DNA from: Sipunculus nudus
Lineage: Eukaryota > Annelida > Sipuncula > Golfingiida > Sipunculidae
Length of the DNA stretch: 64,000 bases
Assembly (NCBI GenBank): GCA_026874595.1
Contig: CM049308.1
Span: 52,467,624 to 52,531,623 of the forward strand
Direction: 5' to 3'
The notes under the pieces: model-generated
Database searches by the model: none
The model's input: only the letters and a program-made list of their open reading frames with translations
Told to the model about the DNA's origin: nothing
Position numbers and translations under genes: made by a program
In this document: one piece after another, positions 34,306 through 45,086 of the stretch
Numbering within the stretch: the first letter of the stretch is position 1
How the letters are laid out: the number at the start of each line of letters is the position of its first letter

Positions 34306-34430
34306 AACGTATTCTTAGATATTTCAAAAGCGTTCGAATCCGTAAACCATGTTAAACTGCACTTACACTTGCTTTGTATGGTGTTACACATATACAGTGA
34401 AGCTGTCATAAAATCAGAGCCTTTGGAAAT
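34306..34430 (+). pseudogene. LINE reverse-transcriptase scrap (motif A)
   Basis: The frame reads NVFLDISKAFESVNHVKL. This closely matches the F-L-D-x-S-K-A-F-D-x-V-N-H motif A of non-LTR reverse transcriptases, in which the first aspartate is catalytic. In the copy here the second D of the consensus is E. The text after it drifts between frames. No motif with the Y-x-D-D catalytic pair was found nearby. Confidence 0.5.
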
Positions 34431-35550
34431 TAAATTGCAAGGCTTAAGTAGACCTAAAACTGTTATACCAAATGTTAGAACACCTCAGTAGATAAAATAA
34501 TACACATACTTCTGTGATCCGTTCCAGCCTACCTTGTGTCGCCGCCGAACTTACCAGGATGCAAATCATGAGTTTTGTGTAAATTCATATGCCTATCAAG
34601 TTGCTATACGATGTCCATACCGACCGTAGGAATAGGGTTCGGGCAGAGAAAGTCTCCTTGTATTCCTCTTCACTAACATTACATGAATTGCACGCAGGCT
34701 TTCATGTGCGGCGCTATCAGGTGCACACTTTACAAAGAGTTCAGTTGCCCGTCTTGCGGTGTGCCCCAATTTGATTTTTCCATCACTCCTAGGCCTCTTT
34801 GGACTTTGGGGAAACCTACTTCAAAAGAAATTGCCCTCCCATGCTTTGGTTTTTAAAATGAAAAAAAAGCAATTCAGCTGAAATCTCCATCTGTTCCACT
34901 AAAAAAATAAAAAAAAATTGGAATTAGTATATTGACATACTAGCCTCTACAATATACAACCAGTTTCTGCAATAAAAGGGTTATATATTTTATAAAGGAA
35001 ATATTCATATGACAAAAACTAAAAATATATTGATATATCAAAAAGGTACCAATATTTTTAATATTCTTAAACCGGAAAAAAACCCTATACTGCAGCTATT
35101 TGACAGTCCTATTATTAAGTATGATCTGCATGAATATTTCTTTTTGCCTCCGTTCGAAACACATGATGTTGCTAGTGCACCTACAGTGATTGATGATACA
35201 TGCTATATTTATTCACCTTATTGCATTAATTTTGTGTGAAGATAAACAGAAGTCAGATCAGGTTTTCTGACAGAATAGCTGCAGTATATTGATGTAATCT
35301 GAATATCAGTTTTATACATCTAGGTTTTGTTTCTCTTCAGCCCTGTCAGGTCTATGAACTGTTTGGTTGGAACAGCCTCCAGTTCATCCATACCAAAGAA
35401 ATTACATGCAGCTTCTACTTGCACCTTTACATGTCAACTGTAGCTCTTTACAATCCTCGTTGTTTTCCATTACTTTCTTCCCCTCAGCTCTTGTTCGTCC
35501 CAGCCTGATTATTTCTGTCCCCAAGTGCCTGGCTCTGTACTCTTCTCATT
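34431..35550. other. Intergenic stretch
   Basis: No supported gene. Open frames at 34589-34774 and 35009-35239 lack recognisable motifs and splice sites. Confidence 0.35.
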
Positions 35551-35800
35551 TTACAAAATGCCATAAAATACATTTGAGAAAAAATACATTAAGCAAAGTA
35601 ATGTGAAGGTGAAAAATTCAAAGGTTATTGGCCCAAGGGGAACAAATCGGTCTGCTGCAGGGATGCCACTACTGCGGAGCCGCTTTGCCCCTGAAAACCT
35701 CTCCCTTGTTAACTGGTCTCCTCCGATATGGACCTGTCTCACCTCAGGGAGAGGTATACCTGCCTTTTCATACACTTCTTCAAAAGGAGATCAGGCTGTC
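35551..35800 (-). pseudogene. Fragment of a GDQLT-type transposon-like protein
   Basis: The minus-strand frame reads FEEVYEKAGIPLPEVRQVHI, then GGDQLTRERFSGAKRLR, then RFVPLGPITFEFFTFTL. The blocks Q-V-H-I-G-G-D-Q-L-T-R-E-R-x-x-G-A-K and L-x-P-I-T-F-E-F-F belong to a recurrent unnamed invertebrate family, probably the group annotated as DUF6589. That assignment is from memory. A stop lies just before the fragment in the same frame and another ends it, so only about 80 codons survive. Confidence 0.6.
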
Positions 35801-36099
35801 TTGCGTGGAAAGTGTGTTTCATCAGCTGCTCATTGATCGGATTTAGTGAACTGGTAGCTGTTAGAAATGTTGGTTTAATGGCAACTTATTTCCCATGAAT
35901 CTTCCTTAATATTTCTAATTTTTAGACACTAAGCCTAGCGGCAGACAGACTATTGGCAACGATAGAACCTTTTAACCCTATTTAAATGTACAATTAATCG
36001 GCTGACATCTTGGATGACATCCCTAAAAATAAGCATGGGCACCAAAATTAATGCATAATATAAAGAGTGACTTATGAACATTTAATGCAAATGACGTAA
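35801..36099. other. Short intergenic stretch
   Basis: No coding or repeat signal recognised. Confidence 0.3.
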
Positions 36100-36720
36100 T
36101 CGGTATCTATTTTGATGCCATCTTTGATTTGCAAACCTCATGACTATACAGCGATTCTTTTTTTGGCTTCATTTGATTCACAAACCAATAAATGTAACCG
36201 TAGATACATAACTTTCAGCTTTATGATGAAAAAAGGATTTGTATTTGTTAGTGACGTAATGTATCTGTTGGTGTCAATGGATTTCTGGGTCCCAAAAATC
36301 AAGCAGTAGATGCCAAAATTACAACTGTGTCATAAAAAAAATTATGGCAATTTTTAAGGACTTGGCGGCCTTTTCAGCGCCATCTTGGATTTTTCAATGA
36401 CATAAATACGTAATGATGTTATGTTAGTTCCAATGGATTTCTAGATCCTAAAAACCTAGCAGTGTAGATAGCAAATTTACAACTCAACGATGAAAAATGA
36501 ATGATGTATGGCAATTTTTTAAAGGACTTGGCAGCCATTTTGGACGCGATCTTAGATTTGCCTGTAATATAAATACGCAACGATGTTTTTATTGGTTCTG
36601 ATAGATTTCTAGACCCCAAAAACCTGATAGTAGGAAAGAAAATTACAACTCTATGATGAAAATAAATGATTTATTGCCATCTGAGGGCCTTGGCGGCCAT
36701 CTTGAAAATAACAACTTTCC
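36100..36720. repeat. Degenerate tandem repeat, about 180-bp units, about four copies
   Basis: Words recur in order: GCCATCTT or GCCATTTT, then ATTTGC or TTTTTC, then AATACG(T/C)AA, then GGATTTCTAGA or GATTTCTAGA, then AAAAACC or AAAAATC, then ACAACT, then ATGATGAAAA. They recur near 36115, 36375, 36545 and 36700. The units have diverged strongly. Confidence 0.55.
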
Positions 36721-37106
36721 CGGATTCCAATTTTGGTAAACCTTTGATATATTGTTAAGCTGGTCCTTTAGTACCGAAAATCATCATAAAACAATTTCTT
36801 GCCATTTGTTAGGGGTTAAGCTATTTTTTACGTATTTTGATCCATCTACAAGGCAGATTCTGTGTCCATCATTTTGTACAAGGGGATAGAGTGTCGGCCA
36901 CACTGTGTTAACAATTTTGTACAGCTGATTGAGTGGTCACGGCATGTGGAATGTTCTGTTAGGCTGGTTTGTCAGCGTTAGACGCACTGTGTCAATCACT
37001 CTGTGCAGGTGAACGAGTGTTGGTCACCGTGTGTTGAATGTTATGAATGGTTGGCAATGTGGTTGTGACATTTGTTGGTCGGTTTTGTGGGTCGGTTTTC
37101 ATTTTC

Positions 37107-37920
37107 TTGCAAGATGGGGGCACTTTCCTCGTCTTGGTTAATGTACTCCCAACGCACAGACTGTAACAAACAGATGCAGATACGTCTTGGTTAATATACT
37201 CCCAACGCACGGACTGTAACAAACAGATGCAGATACAATTAAATCAGTGTGCAAAGAAAAGCCAAATTTATTCACAGTTTTTAATGTTACCATGTTTTAA
37301 AAGAACTGATTTCATAAACTACATAGACTTCTGCACGACTTCTTGTCATCTTTGAGGTTATTATTGCTGACGGTTATTATTGCTTTATTAATAATCAGTA
37401 CTGTGCAAGTCTCCTGGGTTGTTAGATATATATTGACACCAAAACAGCAGTTGACCTTCCTTTTTTAACAAGCTATATATACCTGTGTTAAACACACCCT
37501 TCAGTGAAGTTTCACTGTAGTTCTGGATGTTTGGATGCATTGTCTTGCAAGATGAGAGCACTTTCCTCGTCTTGGTTTATATACTCCCAACGCACAGACT
37601 GTAACAAACAGATGCAGAAACAATTAAATCAGTGTGCAAAGAAAAGCCAAATATATTCACAGTTTTTAATGTTACCAAGTTTTAAAAGAACTGATTTCAT
37701 AAACTACATAAAAAGACTTCTGCACGACTTCATGTCATCTTTGAGGTTATTATTGCTTTATTAATAATCAGTACTGTGCAAGTCTCCTGAGTTGTTAGAT
37801 ATTTATTAACACCAAAACAGCAGTTGGCCTTCCTTTTTTAACAAGCTATATATACCTGAGTTAAACACACCCTTCAGTGAAGTTTCTGGATGTTTGGATG
37901 TATCAGCATTATGCAGGCTA
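37107..37920. repeat. Direct tandem duplication of about 440 bp
   Basis: Copy 1 spans about 37107-37543 and copy 2 about 37544-37905. Both start CTTGCAAGATG and run through GCACTTTCCTCGTCTTGG, CAACGCACAGACTG, AAGAACTGATTTCATAAAC and AAACACACCCTTCAGTGAAG. Copy 1 carries an extra internal duplication of about 56 bp, with CGTCTTGGTTAAT occurring twice. Copies are nearly identical, so the event is recent. Confidence 0.8.
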
Positions 37921-38777
37921 CATCAGCAGTGGAATGGGCTAATGCATTGACATGCATCCATTATGTAAGGCATAAACACCAAGTGCTCTTCCATCAGACG
38001 CGAGACTTTAGATAAGTTAGACAGCATTTCGTTAAACAAAAAGGTTTGACTTGATCAGTCATATCAACGTTTATGGGCCAAAATACAACACCATCGACCC
38101 CAATATACCTGACCAAAAGCTATAAGGGTTCTGATTTCTGAATCAGCATGGCTGCAGGCGACATATTTGTCACAGAAAATATAATAGAAAAACTGGTCGT
38201 CCAAAAGTGGAAATTATTTTCTTCAAACATTTTGCATGTTGACAGGAATTAATACCAGGTTGTTATATATACATATTGCTTATAGTGTCACCATGACTGC
38301 ATAATAGGTTATAAGAGTGAAATTTCTTATGGGCCCATAACCGACCCTCAAATGTTTAAAATCACCCAAAGATGTATGTACAGCAGTTAATTCTCATTTT
38401 GGGCTACTTCATCCAGTTAACATGTATACACAAATTTCTGAAGTATCTTTCCAGGCAACAAAGTACAAAATGGTCCTTCCTATCTTTGCTCAGATAAGTT
38501 GGTATATGAAACCCTAACAAATTACAACCCCCCCCCCCCCCTTCTTTTTATTCAGAAGGTTAGTGCATCGTCATTATTAATGGCCAGTTACTATTCAAAT
38601 ACTATTCAACACTAGCATTCCTTTGATGTTTGGGGATGTGCAAGTGTTACAACCATTGTTTGAAATAAGTTGTAATTTTGTAAAATATGTAAAAGAGTTG
38701 ATGTCTGTAAGTATCAATTTGTTCTGTTCACACTATTTGCCATATAGGACATGTTCTTTCAAACAGAGGTTATTTAC

Positions 38778-38907
38778 CTTGGCAACATGGTCTGTCAGTT
38801 TGACACCGGCTGCTTTTTCCAATATGTCTAGGCCATTCATTTCATCATCTTCCTCGTTATCACTGCCTTCTGGTTCTGGCTCTGTTGGGCTTTTGTACTC
38901 ACGGGCT
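38778..38907 (-). CDS. Orphan acidic exon candidate
   Basis: On the minus strand a pyrimidine-containing tract ending ATTGCAG precedes, and CCAAG with GTAAATAA follows, a 130-nt open block. It reads AREYKSPTEPEPEGSDNEED, then DEMNGLDILEKAAGVKLTDH and VAK. Phase is 2 at the start and 0 at the end. The plus-strand frame across the same place is longer but reads like a shadow (serine and leucine runs opposite E and D codons). It lies about 650 bp downstream of the helicase-like fragment on the same strand, so both could be parts of one broken gene. Confidence 0.35.
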
Positions 38908-39279
38908 CTGCAATTAGTGCGGAGAGTCTTTCAGGTGGCATTAACGGGCAGTGTGACCTAGTGATATTTGTTTTCAGGGAAAACGGTCATGCATTGTTTT
39001 ATATTCACAAATCTATTTAGAATTTCTTCGTAATTTGAAGGTTGTGGGTGCCATATGTCATACAGGGTCAAATACATCGACCTTCTTCAAGGTTGTTATA
39101 CGTGATACTTGATTTCAAGCAAAAAGAAATTGTTTGCCCTACAATAGAAGGCAATCATAACACAGAACTTTGCCCAGCCCCACGTCTTCCAACTTAACAA
39201 CCAAGTAATATTGATTGCTGTCAGTATGAGGTTTTCATCAGTCACCTATTAGCCTTGCATAGCCCCAGGGGTAGTACAT

Positions 39280-39318
39280 CTTCGTATACCTTAACATAAA
39301 CTGTTAAGGTATACGAAG
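39280..39318. repeat. Perfect palindrome, 17-bp arms and 5-nt loop
   Basis: CTTCGTATACCTTAACA at 39280-39296 is the exact reverse complement of 39302-39318, with loop TAAAC. The outer CTTCGTATA...TATACGAAG happens to equal part of a lox-type arm, but the spacer differs and no recombinase gene is near. Confidence 0.85.
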
Positions 39319-39541
39319 TATGTGGATCTTTGGTGCATCTTCTCGTAAACTTTCATTGACCTCGCCAAAGCATTTCAACGCTTGTTGTAGAAACAACAAT
39401 ATAGACCTTTGGAGACTCATACAACGGGTTAAGCATACCAAGTTTTAAATTGGCCTCACCACTAGTGCTATGGTCTCGGGCATAAGCCCAATATCCTGCT
39501 ACAGAGACAACACAGATGAAGGAACCCCCCCACTGCAGTTC

Positions 39542-39763
39542 TCAAATCGGATATTCTAAAGCAATGGTCGCAACCATGCCTCTGACCACACAAGTTGTTA
39601 TTGAGAATTCTTCAAGGTAGAACTGTTCACTGTCAGGGTCCATGCTGCCATGATACAGTCCTACTAACACAGATGGGAATCGTTTATATCCGTTGAAACA
39701 TAGGCTTCCCGGCCAAGGTAACACATTAGAAATTCTTGAATTTCTATCATCATGGTGTATGTT
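39542..39763 (-). pseudogene. RecQ-like helicase fragment (C-terminal helicase domain)
   Basis: An acceptor-like tract (TTTCTTTTCAG) precedes the block on the minus strand. It reads IQEFLMCYLGREAYVSTDIN, and then in a shifted frame VLVGLYHGSMDPDSEQFYLE, then VVRGMVATIALEYPI. The succession of a Y/F-x-x-L-G-x-x-A-Y strand, a Y-H-(S/G) block, an E-F block and V-V-R-x-x-(V/I)-A-T-I-A-(L/F) corresponds to motifs IV and V of RecQ-type superfamily 2 helicases, where A-T-x-A-F-G-M-G is expected. The G-M-G part is missing, one frameshift is present and a stop follows at 39542-39544. Such helicase scraps are common in invertebrate genomes. Confidence 0.5.
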
Positions 39764-42398
39764 CTGAAAAGAAAGATGTTGGGATGAGCATTTGAGATGT
39801 AAGATATAGGATGCTAAAGATCAGTAAAAGTAATTGTCCTTTAAATATGCATAAATGTAAGTGCTCCTAAAATAGTCGTGTGACTTAATATAACATGGCC
39901 ATGGTTCCATGTTACCTAGAAATACAGAGCTTTAATATAGCAGAATCCCAAAACAGGTGAGTGAGATGAAGCTTTCATCAGTCCATTAACCATTCAGGCT
40001 GCACGTGTCATTTGTAGGTTATTTCATGCTGGAGGAAATACACGAACTTGTCCTCGGGATTTTTTAGAGAACTGTTGTGTTTGTGGATTTATTGTGTATT
40101 TTACATCATTTGTAAAGACTGCAACCCCTGATAATATAATCCAAATCACTCTTAATTTTCATAAGATGTATGAATAAGTTCCAGTTTTCCTTTCTCTCTT
40201 TGATTAATTTATTGGACCCAGTTTAACCCTTTATTTCATCTTGACGGGATGGTATTTAAGTCAATGGCAATATTTAGAAGGATATCCTCGCCCTGTGTCC
40301 ACACAAATTATATATATACACACACATATTTGACCTTGAAGTTCAAAACTTGAAATATTAATAAAGATTCGAATTTAACTGTTGCTGTAAGGGCAAAAGC
40401 ATTTGCCTGGGGCAGGCGTGACCTCAGCAACGCAAGCTTCATGAAGTCTTGCATGAAGGATGGTTTCCCCCTGCATCGATACATTGCGCCACATCAATAT
40501 CGATGTGGCTCACCTGTAAATCGCGATAGTATATACATACAATGATATTTCAAATTACATTTTTCAAATTATTAAAAACCTTCAAATAATCACCACCAAA
40601 AGGACGTAGATAATTAAAGTGGATGCATTTTTAGAAGCAAGTTTTGACTACTTATGTTATCTGACAACAGCTCATATAGCCATGCATTGTTAATTACTGG
40701 TGCATGTACTTTGAAACTGCCAAGTAGCTGAATATTAATCTTTTCAATTAATTTGAAAATTTTTTTTACCGACCTCTAAAGTTTTTTCCGACCTCTACAG
40801 AATAGCACATGATCCTTTTTGTAAATATTTATTTAACAATATTGAAAAAAAAATGAAGTTAAAAAAATTAATGTTGACCTGGGGTCGAGCACTGGCTGGA
40901 GGTTGAAAAAGATAGATATACAGGAACAGGAGAAATAAATTGTCAGTTTTTCTTCAATTGTGTGACTTTCTCAGAAACTAGCCAGTTGAATACTGACACA
41001 ACCTAGATTACAGGTGACCAATAATCATAATGTGGAAGGTATTGGCGAATAATGGACCTATAGTTTGTGCATATTGGACACCTTATGATGAAATGCGCTC
41101 GGGTAAATAATATTTTTGAGGATTTTCAATGACCTCTCCCTTTCAGCAATGTCAAATCTAAATAAAACACATCTAGGATATATGATCATTCATTAAATGA
41201 TAATTCCTGATATTTTTTTTCTATTGACATGTATAAGTGTTTTATTATTTTAATATTATGTAAACTTAGCTGCAATTGTAACATAATAGTCCACAATATT
41301 AGAATTTCATTCATTTAAATTTTCATGAACCAGAATTTAGTTCAAATTCAAAATTTACATATGAAATTTTTTCTTTAAATACGGGTAATATAGCTAATAA
41401 CATGTGCTCATATCTGAATGATTGCATTCAGGGGATTCACCATGATGATTAATGTCTTATCAGAAAGATGAGCCTCGATGATAACAGTTTTCTCGTATCC
41501 TGTCGGCAAAATTGTCAATACATCTTTCCAAGCCTGACAAGCTATGAGTGTTTCCTGTTGCCTGACCTTTAATGTTTTGCCAAGATTAAGTTCGATCAGC
41601 TACAGAAAACCCGGGTCGAGTCGAGCCATTATTAATGCCAACGGAAAATCAGAAAATAAACACAACGCTCTACTTACCGTAAGCATCCGTTTCCTGTCTT
41701 ATATTTACATTACGATATATATATTTTTAAATTAATAAATTTGTCATAATTAATTGCTTCGTGTTGAGTATTGTATATCAGACATAGCTCTGAATATTAA
41801 TTGCTTTATATTAAATTATAAAGCAATATAATCATATTTACCACAGCACATAATCAGATTCAATTCTAAAATTACACTTTATATTTCCCATTAAATTGGT
41901 TATATTCAGAAAACCCGGGTTTACCGAGAAAAAAACCCGCTAGGCTGGGCTTAATGCTTAAAACCAGGTTTTCCCCAACCCTGATATTAACTAAAATAAA
42001 TATTAATTTTACATATCAGAACATCTCATGTTGCCTTATTATAACATAATTGCTTATTTAAACATGACACTAACATTCTTACATACAAATGATTATATAT
42101 GTCTAACCCCATACTTTTATCTTAGCGAAGAATTTAAATTTTATTATATAAATATATATATGTTTTATTAATATATTTAAAAGATTCCACAGTTATATTT
42201 TTATTAAGAAAATAAACATATTTGAAATGAATGGGAAAAAATCTTATAACATATTATTTTTTATGCAAACTTTAATTTCTTTAACGTATAACGGGATGAA
42301 AGTGATTTATAATGTGACTTATAAACAAAGATAAACGTATCTTCTTTACAAAAATAAATGTGATTCCAGTTTAAAAAAATATATATATATTCTAATTG
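39764..42398. other. Intergenic AT-rich stretch
   Basis: No supported gene. Around 41908-41985 the minus strand begins CAGGGTTGGGGAAAACC and contains AAACCCGGGTTTT-like words, which look like one end of a non-autonomous hAT-type element. The other end could not be placed. Confidence 0.35.
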
Positions 42399-43820
42399 TA
42401 TCCGCCAAAACGAAGTTTTGCGGATACTGTGTTTTTGACTGGGTTCCGCCGCCGCCGCGTTCGTTTCCGGAGAACTCCTCTGAGACTACTGGACGGATTT
42501 TTCCGAAACTTACACAAATTATCAGGTCACGTGAACTGGTGCCTAACCAAGTGACCTTGGCCTCTGACCTTTCCTCTCTGCCCAGCGTCCGTTTTTGCGT
42601 CTGTTTCCACACATAAACCCACATATCTCGGGAACCGTTTGACCGATCAGGAAAAAAAATTCACACAAATGTAGCCCTGGGATCGCTTTATAACATGCAC
42701 AAAAAAAAAGGTGGCCCCACCTGCAACCATGTTTGCACAGTGTTCATCTGTTCATCTGCTTTGGGTTAAAATCACTCATATATCTGCAGTGGTTTGACTA
42801 TTTCACCTAAAAATCGGCATGCGTATACATCCTAGATAGCTTTCTGGATTTTACGACGGGTGGCGCCACCTACATTCTCGTTAACGCTGCAGACATCCAA
42901 GCTCATATCTCGAGTACCGTTTGACCGATCAGGGAAATTTTTTTACACAAATGTAGCCCTTGGATAGCTGTAAAACATACACAAAAATGGTGGCACCACT
43001 TGTAGGCATTTTTGCACAGTGTCCATCTGTTTGTCTGCCTTAGGTTAAAATCACTTATATCTCTGCAGTGGTTTGAATAATTCACCTGAAATTCGGCATG
43101 CGTATACATCCTAGATAGCTTTCTTGATTTTATGACAGGTGGCGCCACCTACCATCACGTTCACGCTGCAGACATCAAAGCTCATATCTTAGGAACCGTT
43201 CGACCAATCAGGAAAAAAAATTACATAAATGTAGCCCTTGGATAGCTTTATAACATACAGAAAAATGGTGGCGCCACCCGCAGCCATTTTTGCACTGCGT
43301 CCGTCTGTTTGTCTGCCTTGGGTTAAAATCACTCATATCTCTGCAGTGGTTTGACCAAATTACCTGAAATTCGGCATGCGTATACATCCTGGATAGCTTT
43401 CTTGATTTTATGACAGGTGGCGCCATCTACATAAACGTTCACGCTGCAGACATTAATGCTCATATCTCTGGACTCGGTTTGACCAATCAGGAAAAAAAAT
43501 TACACGAATGTAGCCCTTGGATAGCTTTATAACATACACAAAAATGGTGGCGCCACCTGCAGCCATTTTTGCACAGCGTCCATCTGTTTGTCTGCTGTGG
43601 GATAAAATCACTCATATCTCTGGAGTGGTTTGACTTTTCCACATGAAATTTTGCATGTGTATACATCTTGGATAGTTTCTCGTTCAAATAACAGGTGGCA
43701 CGACCAACAATCATGTTCATGTGGCAGAGATCCATTCTGATATGTAACACATGTAACTCTTTCCCCTTGCCACTCAATCCATGCCTCACTTCACCCGTCC
43801 TTCTCTGATTTTGGCGGATA
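42399..43820. mobile_element. TIR-bounded element with four internal units of about 280 bp
   Basis: The left end TATCCGCCAAAA (42399-42410) is the exact reverse complement of TTTTGGCGGATA (43809-43820). The left end also forms its own hairpin with GTTTTGCGGATA. Inside, GCAGTGGTTTGA or a near match recurs near 42786, 43067, 43343 and 43621, giving a period near 280 bp. Each unit has TTCGGCATGCGTATACATCC, TAGATAGCTTTCTTGATTTTA and one or two GGTGGCGCCACC palindromes. No transposase is present. Open frames within the units are repeat by-products. Confidence 0.8.
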
Positions 43821-44624
43821 CACGTAGTCGCTTGTCGACTTCCCGTATTCTAGTTCAAGAAATCAGCTGATCACGTTCGTTAACAAGATTACAGTGCGTC
43901 ACAGGAGGCTATTGCGGTTGCAGACCGGTTGGGCCCTCAGTCTTTGCATACATATACACAGACTATTTTCTAAATACCAACTATTGAAGTGCATTTTAGT
44001 CTCTTGTTTTTAATATTTTTTTTCTCCAGCGGTGCAGATATTGTTGACATCCGTGGTTGAGTTGGACGGAAAATTCGTCTAAGATGATTTTTAAAAGCGG
44101 CTTTTTGTAAATTGTCCCATCAGATGTTATATTCATTGCTCTTTTCTAAATAATAACTTATTGATACAGGTGTGCCTTCAGCGGCAGTACAATAAAGTTG
44201 CGACTGCCGAAGCAAATAAAAAAATAACTCAATTGCCATTTAATTTTTGCAATATCATTCATTCAGTGACTGACAAGTGCCAGTGAAACTTGTACCTTAA
44301 AAAGCGCCATAAGCTCCTTGATCCCGTCGAATATTGATGATCAAAGTTTTCCTGGTCGTGGGTATGGTGGGAAATTTATGATAGGTCGTTTTTGTTCCCC
44401 GGTTGTTCGTGCATCACTCTTACGATGCGGTATACATAAATACTCGCTTTACTTTATTTCGGGGAAAGTTTACAATAACCATGCGGTTCCAAGCGAGCCT
44501 GTTGGCCGGCCATTTTGACATGCGAGTTTGTTTGCGCGGTGCCACGCTAAGCCTCCCTTTCAATTTATGATGTCATGGCATGCATACATTTTGAATGACG
44601 TCTATTGCAAGTTGTCTCTTCTCT
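43821..44624. other. Intergenic stretch
   Basis: No supported gene or repeat. Confidence 0.3.
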
Positions 44625-44810
44625 CTATCCATCTGTGTCTGAATCATTCTCAGAGTTACTGTCTGCAAAAACTGCATTTGCAGCATCTTCCTCCACGTCC
44701 TTCTGCAGAAGCATCACTAGCAATTTTGTGTTCCTCAAGAATTTTGTGTTCCGAAGAGAACTGTATCTTCCAAAGGTCCTCATGCATCCATCTTGAATAC
44801 ATGCGTACAT
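44625..44810 (-). CDS. Zinc-finger-like exon candidate
   Basis: The frame reads MYACIQDGCMRTFGRYSSL and an acidic end with ENDSDTDG before a TAG. The C-x4-C pair with a following T-F-G-R-Y-S-S-L is reminiscent of the first half of a C2H2-type finger, but the expected histidines are replaced. It may be a decayed exon. No neighbouring exon on the same strand was recognised. Confidence 0.25.
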   Translation of the reverse strand: MYACIQDGCMRTFGRYSSLRNTKFLRNTKLLVMLLQKDVEEDAANAVFADSNSENDSDTDG

Positions 44811-44877
44811 GATTTTTTTAATAAATGCTTCAAATGAAAGCGGTTTGTTTGCTTGGTGTAACTTTTAAAGGAACCTG

Positions 44878-45086
44878 AGATGGAGTGGGTATCAAACCAG
44901 CTCGGTCACCGCCTTGATGTCCACACTATACAGTATCGATCGACCAGTACTGTGTTAGAGCGAGCGCAGATTGCCAAATGCCTCCCCCTACAGAACTATG
45001 CCCAAGTTAATAGATTTGCCAACAAGCAACTTAAGGACATCCAGTTTGATGCTTGTACTTTCTTCTTATATGCTGAGCGAAATTAG
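44878..45086 (+). CDS. Exon resembling the C-terminus of a tyrosine-recombinase-like protein
   Basis: The frame reads MEWVSNQLGHRLDVHTIQYR, then ERAQIAKCLPLQNYAQVNRF and ANKQLKDIQFD. L-G-H-x-x-x-V-H-x-x-x-Y-R followed by A-x-I-x-K and then F-x-x-K-x-L-x-x-I matches, from memory, a block found at the end of many uncharacterised fish and mollusc proteins. In those it follows an R-K-H-x-A-T block, as in tyrosine recombinases and Crypton-type elements. The histidine and tyrosine in the L-G-H...Y box are present. An acceptor-like TTTTAAAG lies just upstream. The R-K-H part was not found in the window. Confidence 0.4.

Noticed and set aside
38623-38961. 113-codon plus-strand frame with a serine-rich middle
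   Set aside because: It overlaps the acidic minus-strand exon candidate and its serine/leucine runs are the complement of E and D codons, so it reads as a shadow.
39280-39318. A lox site
   Set aside because: Arms share nine bases with lox, but the spacer length and sequence do not, and no recombinase target context exists.
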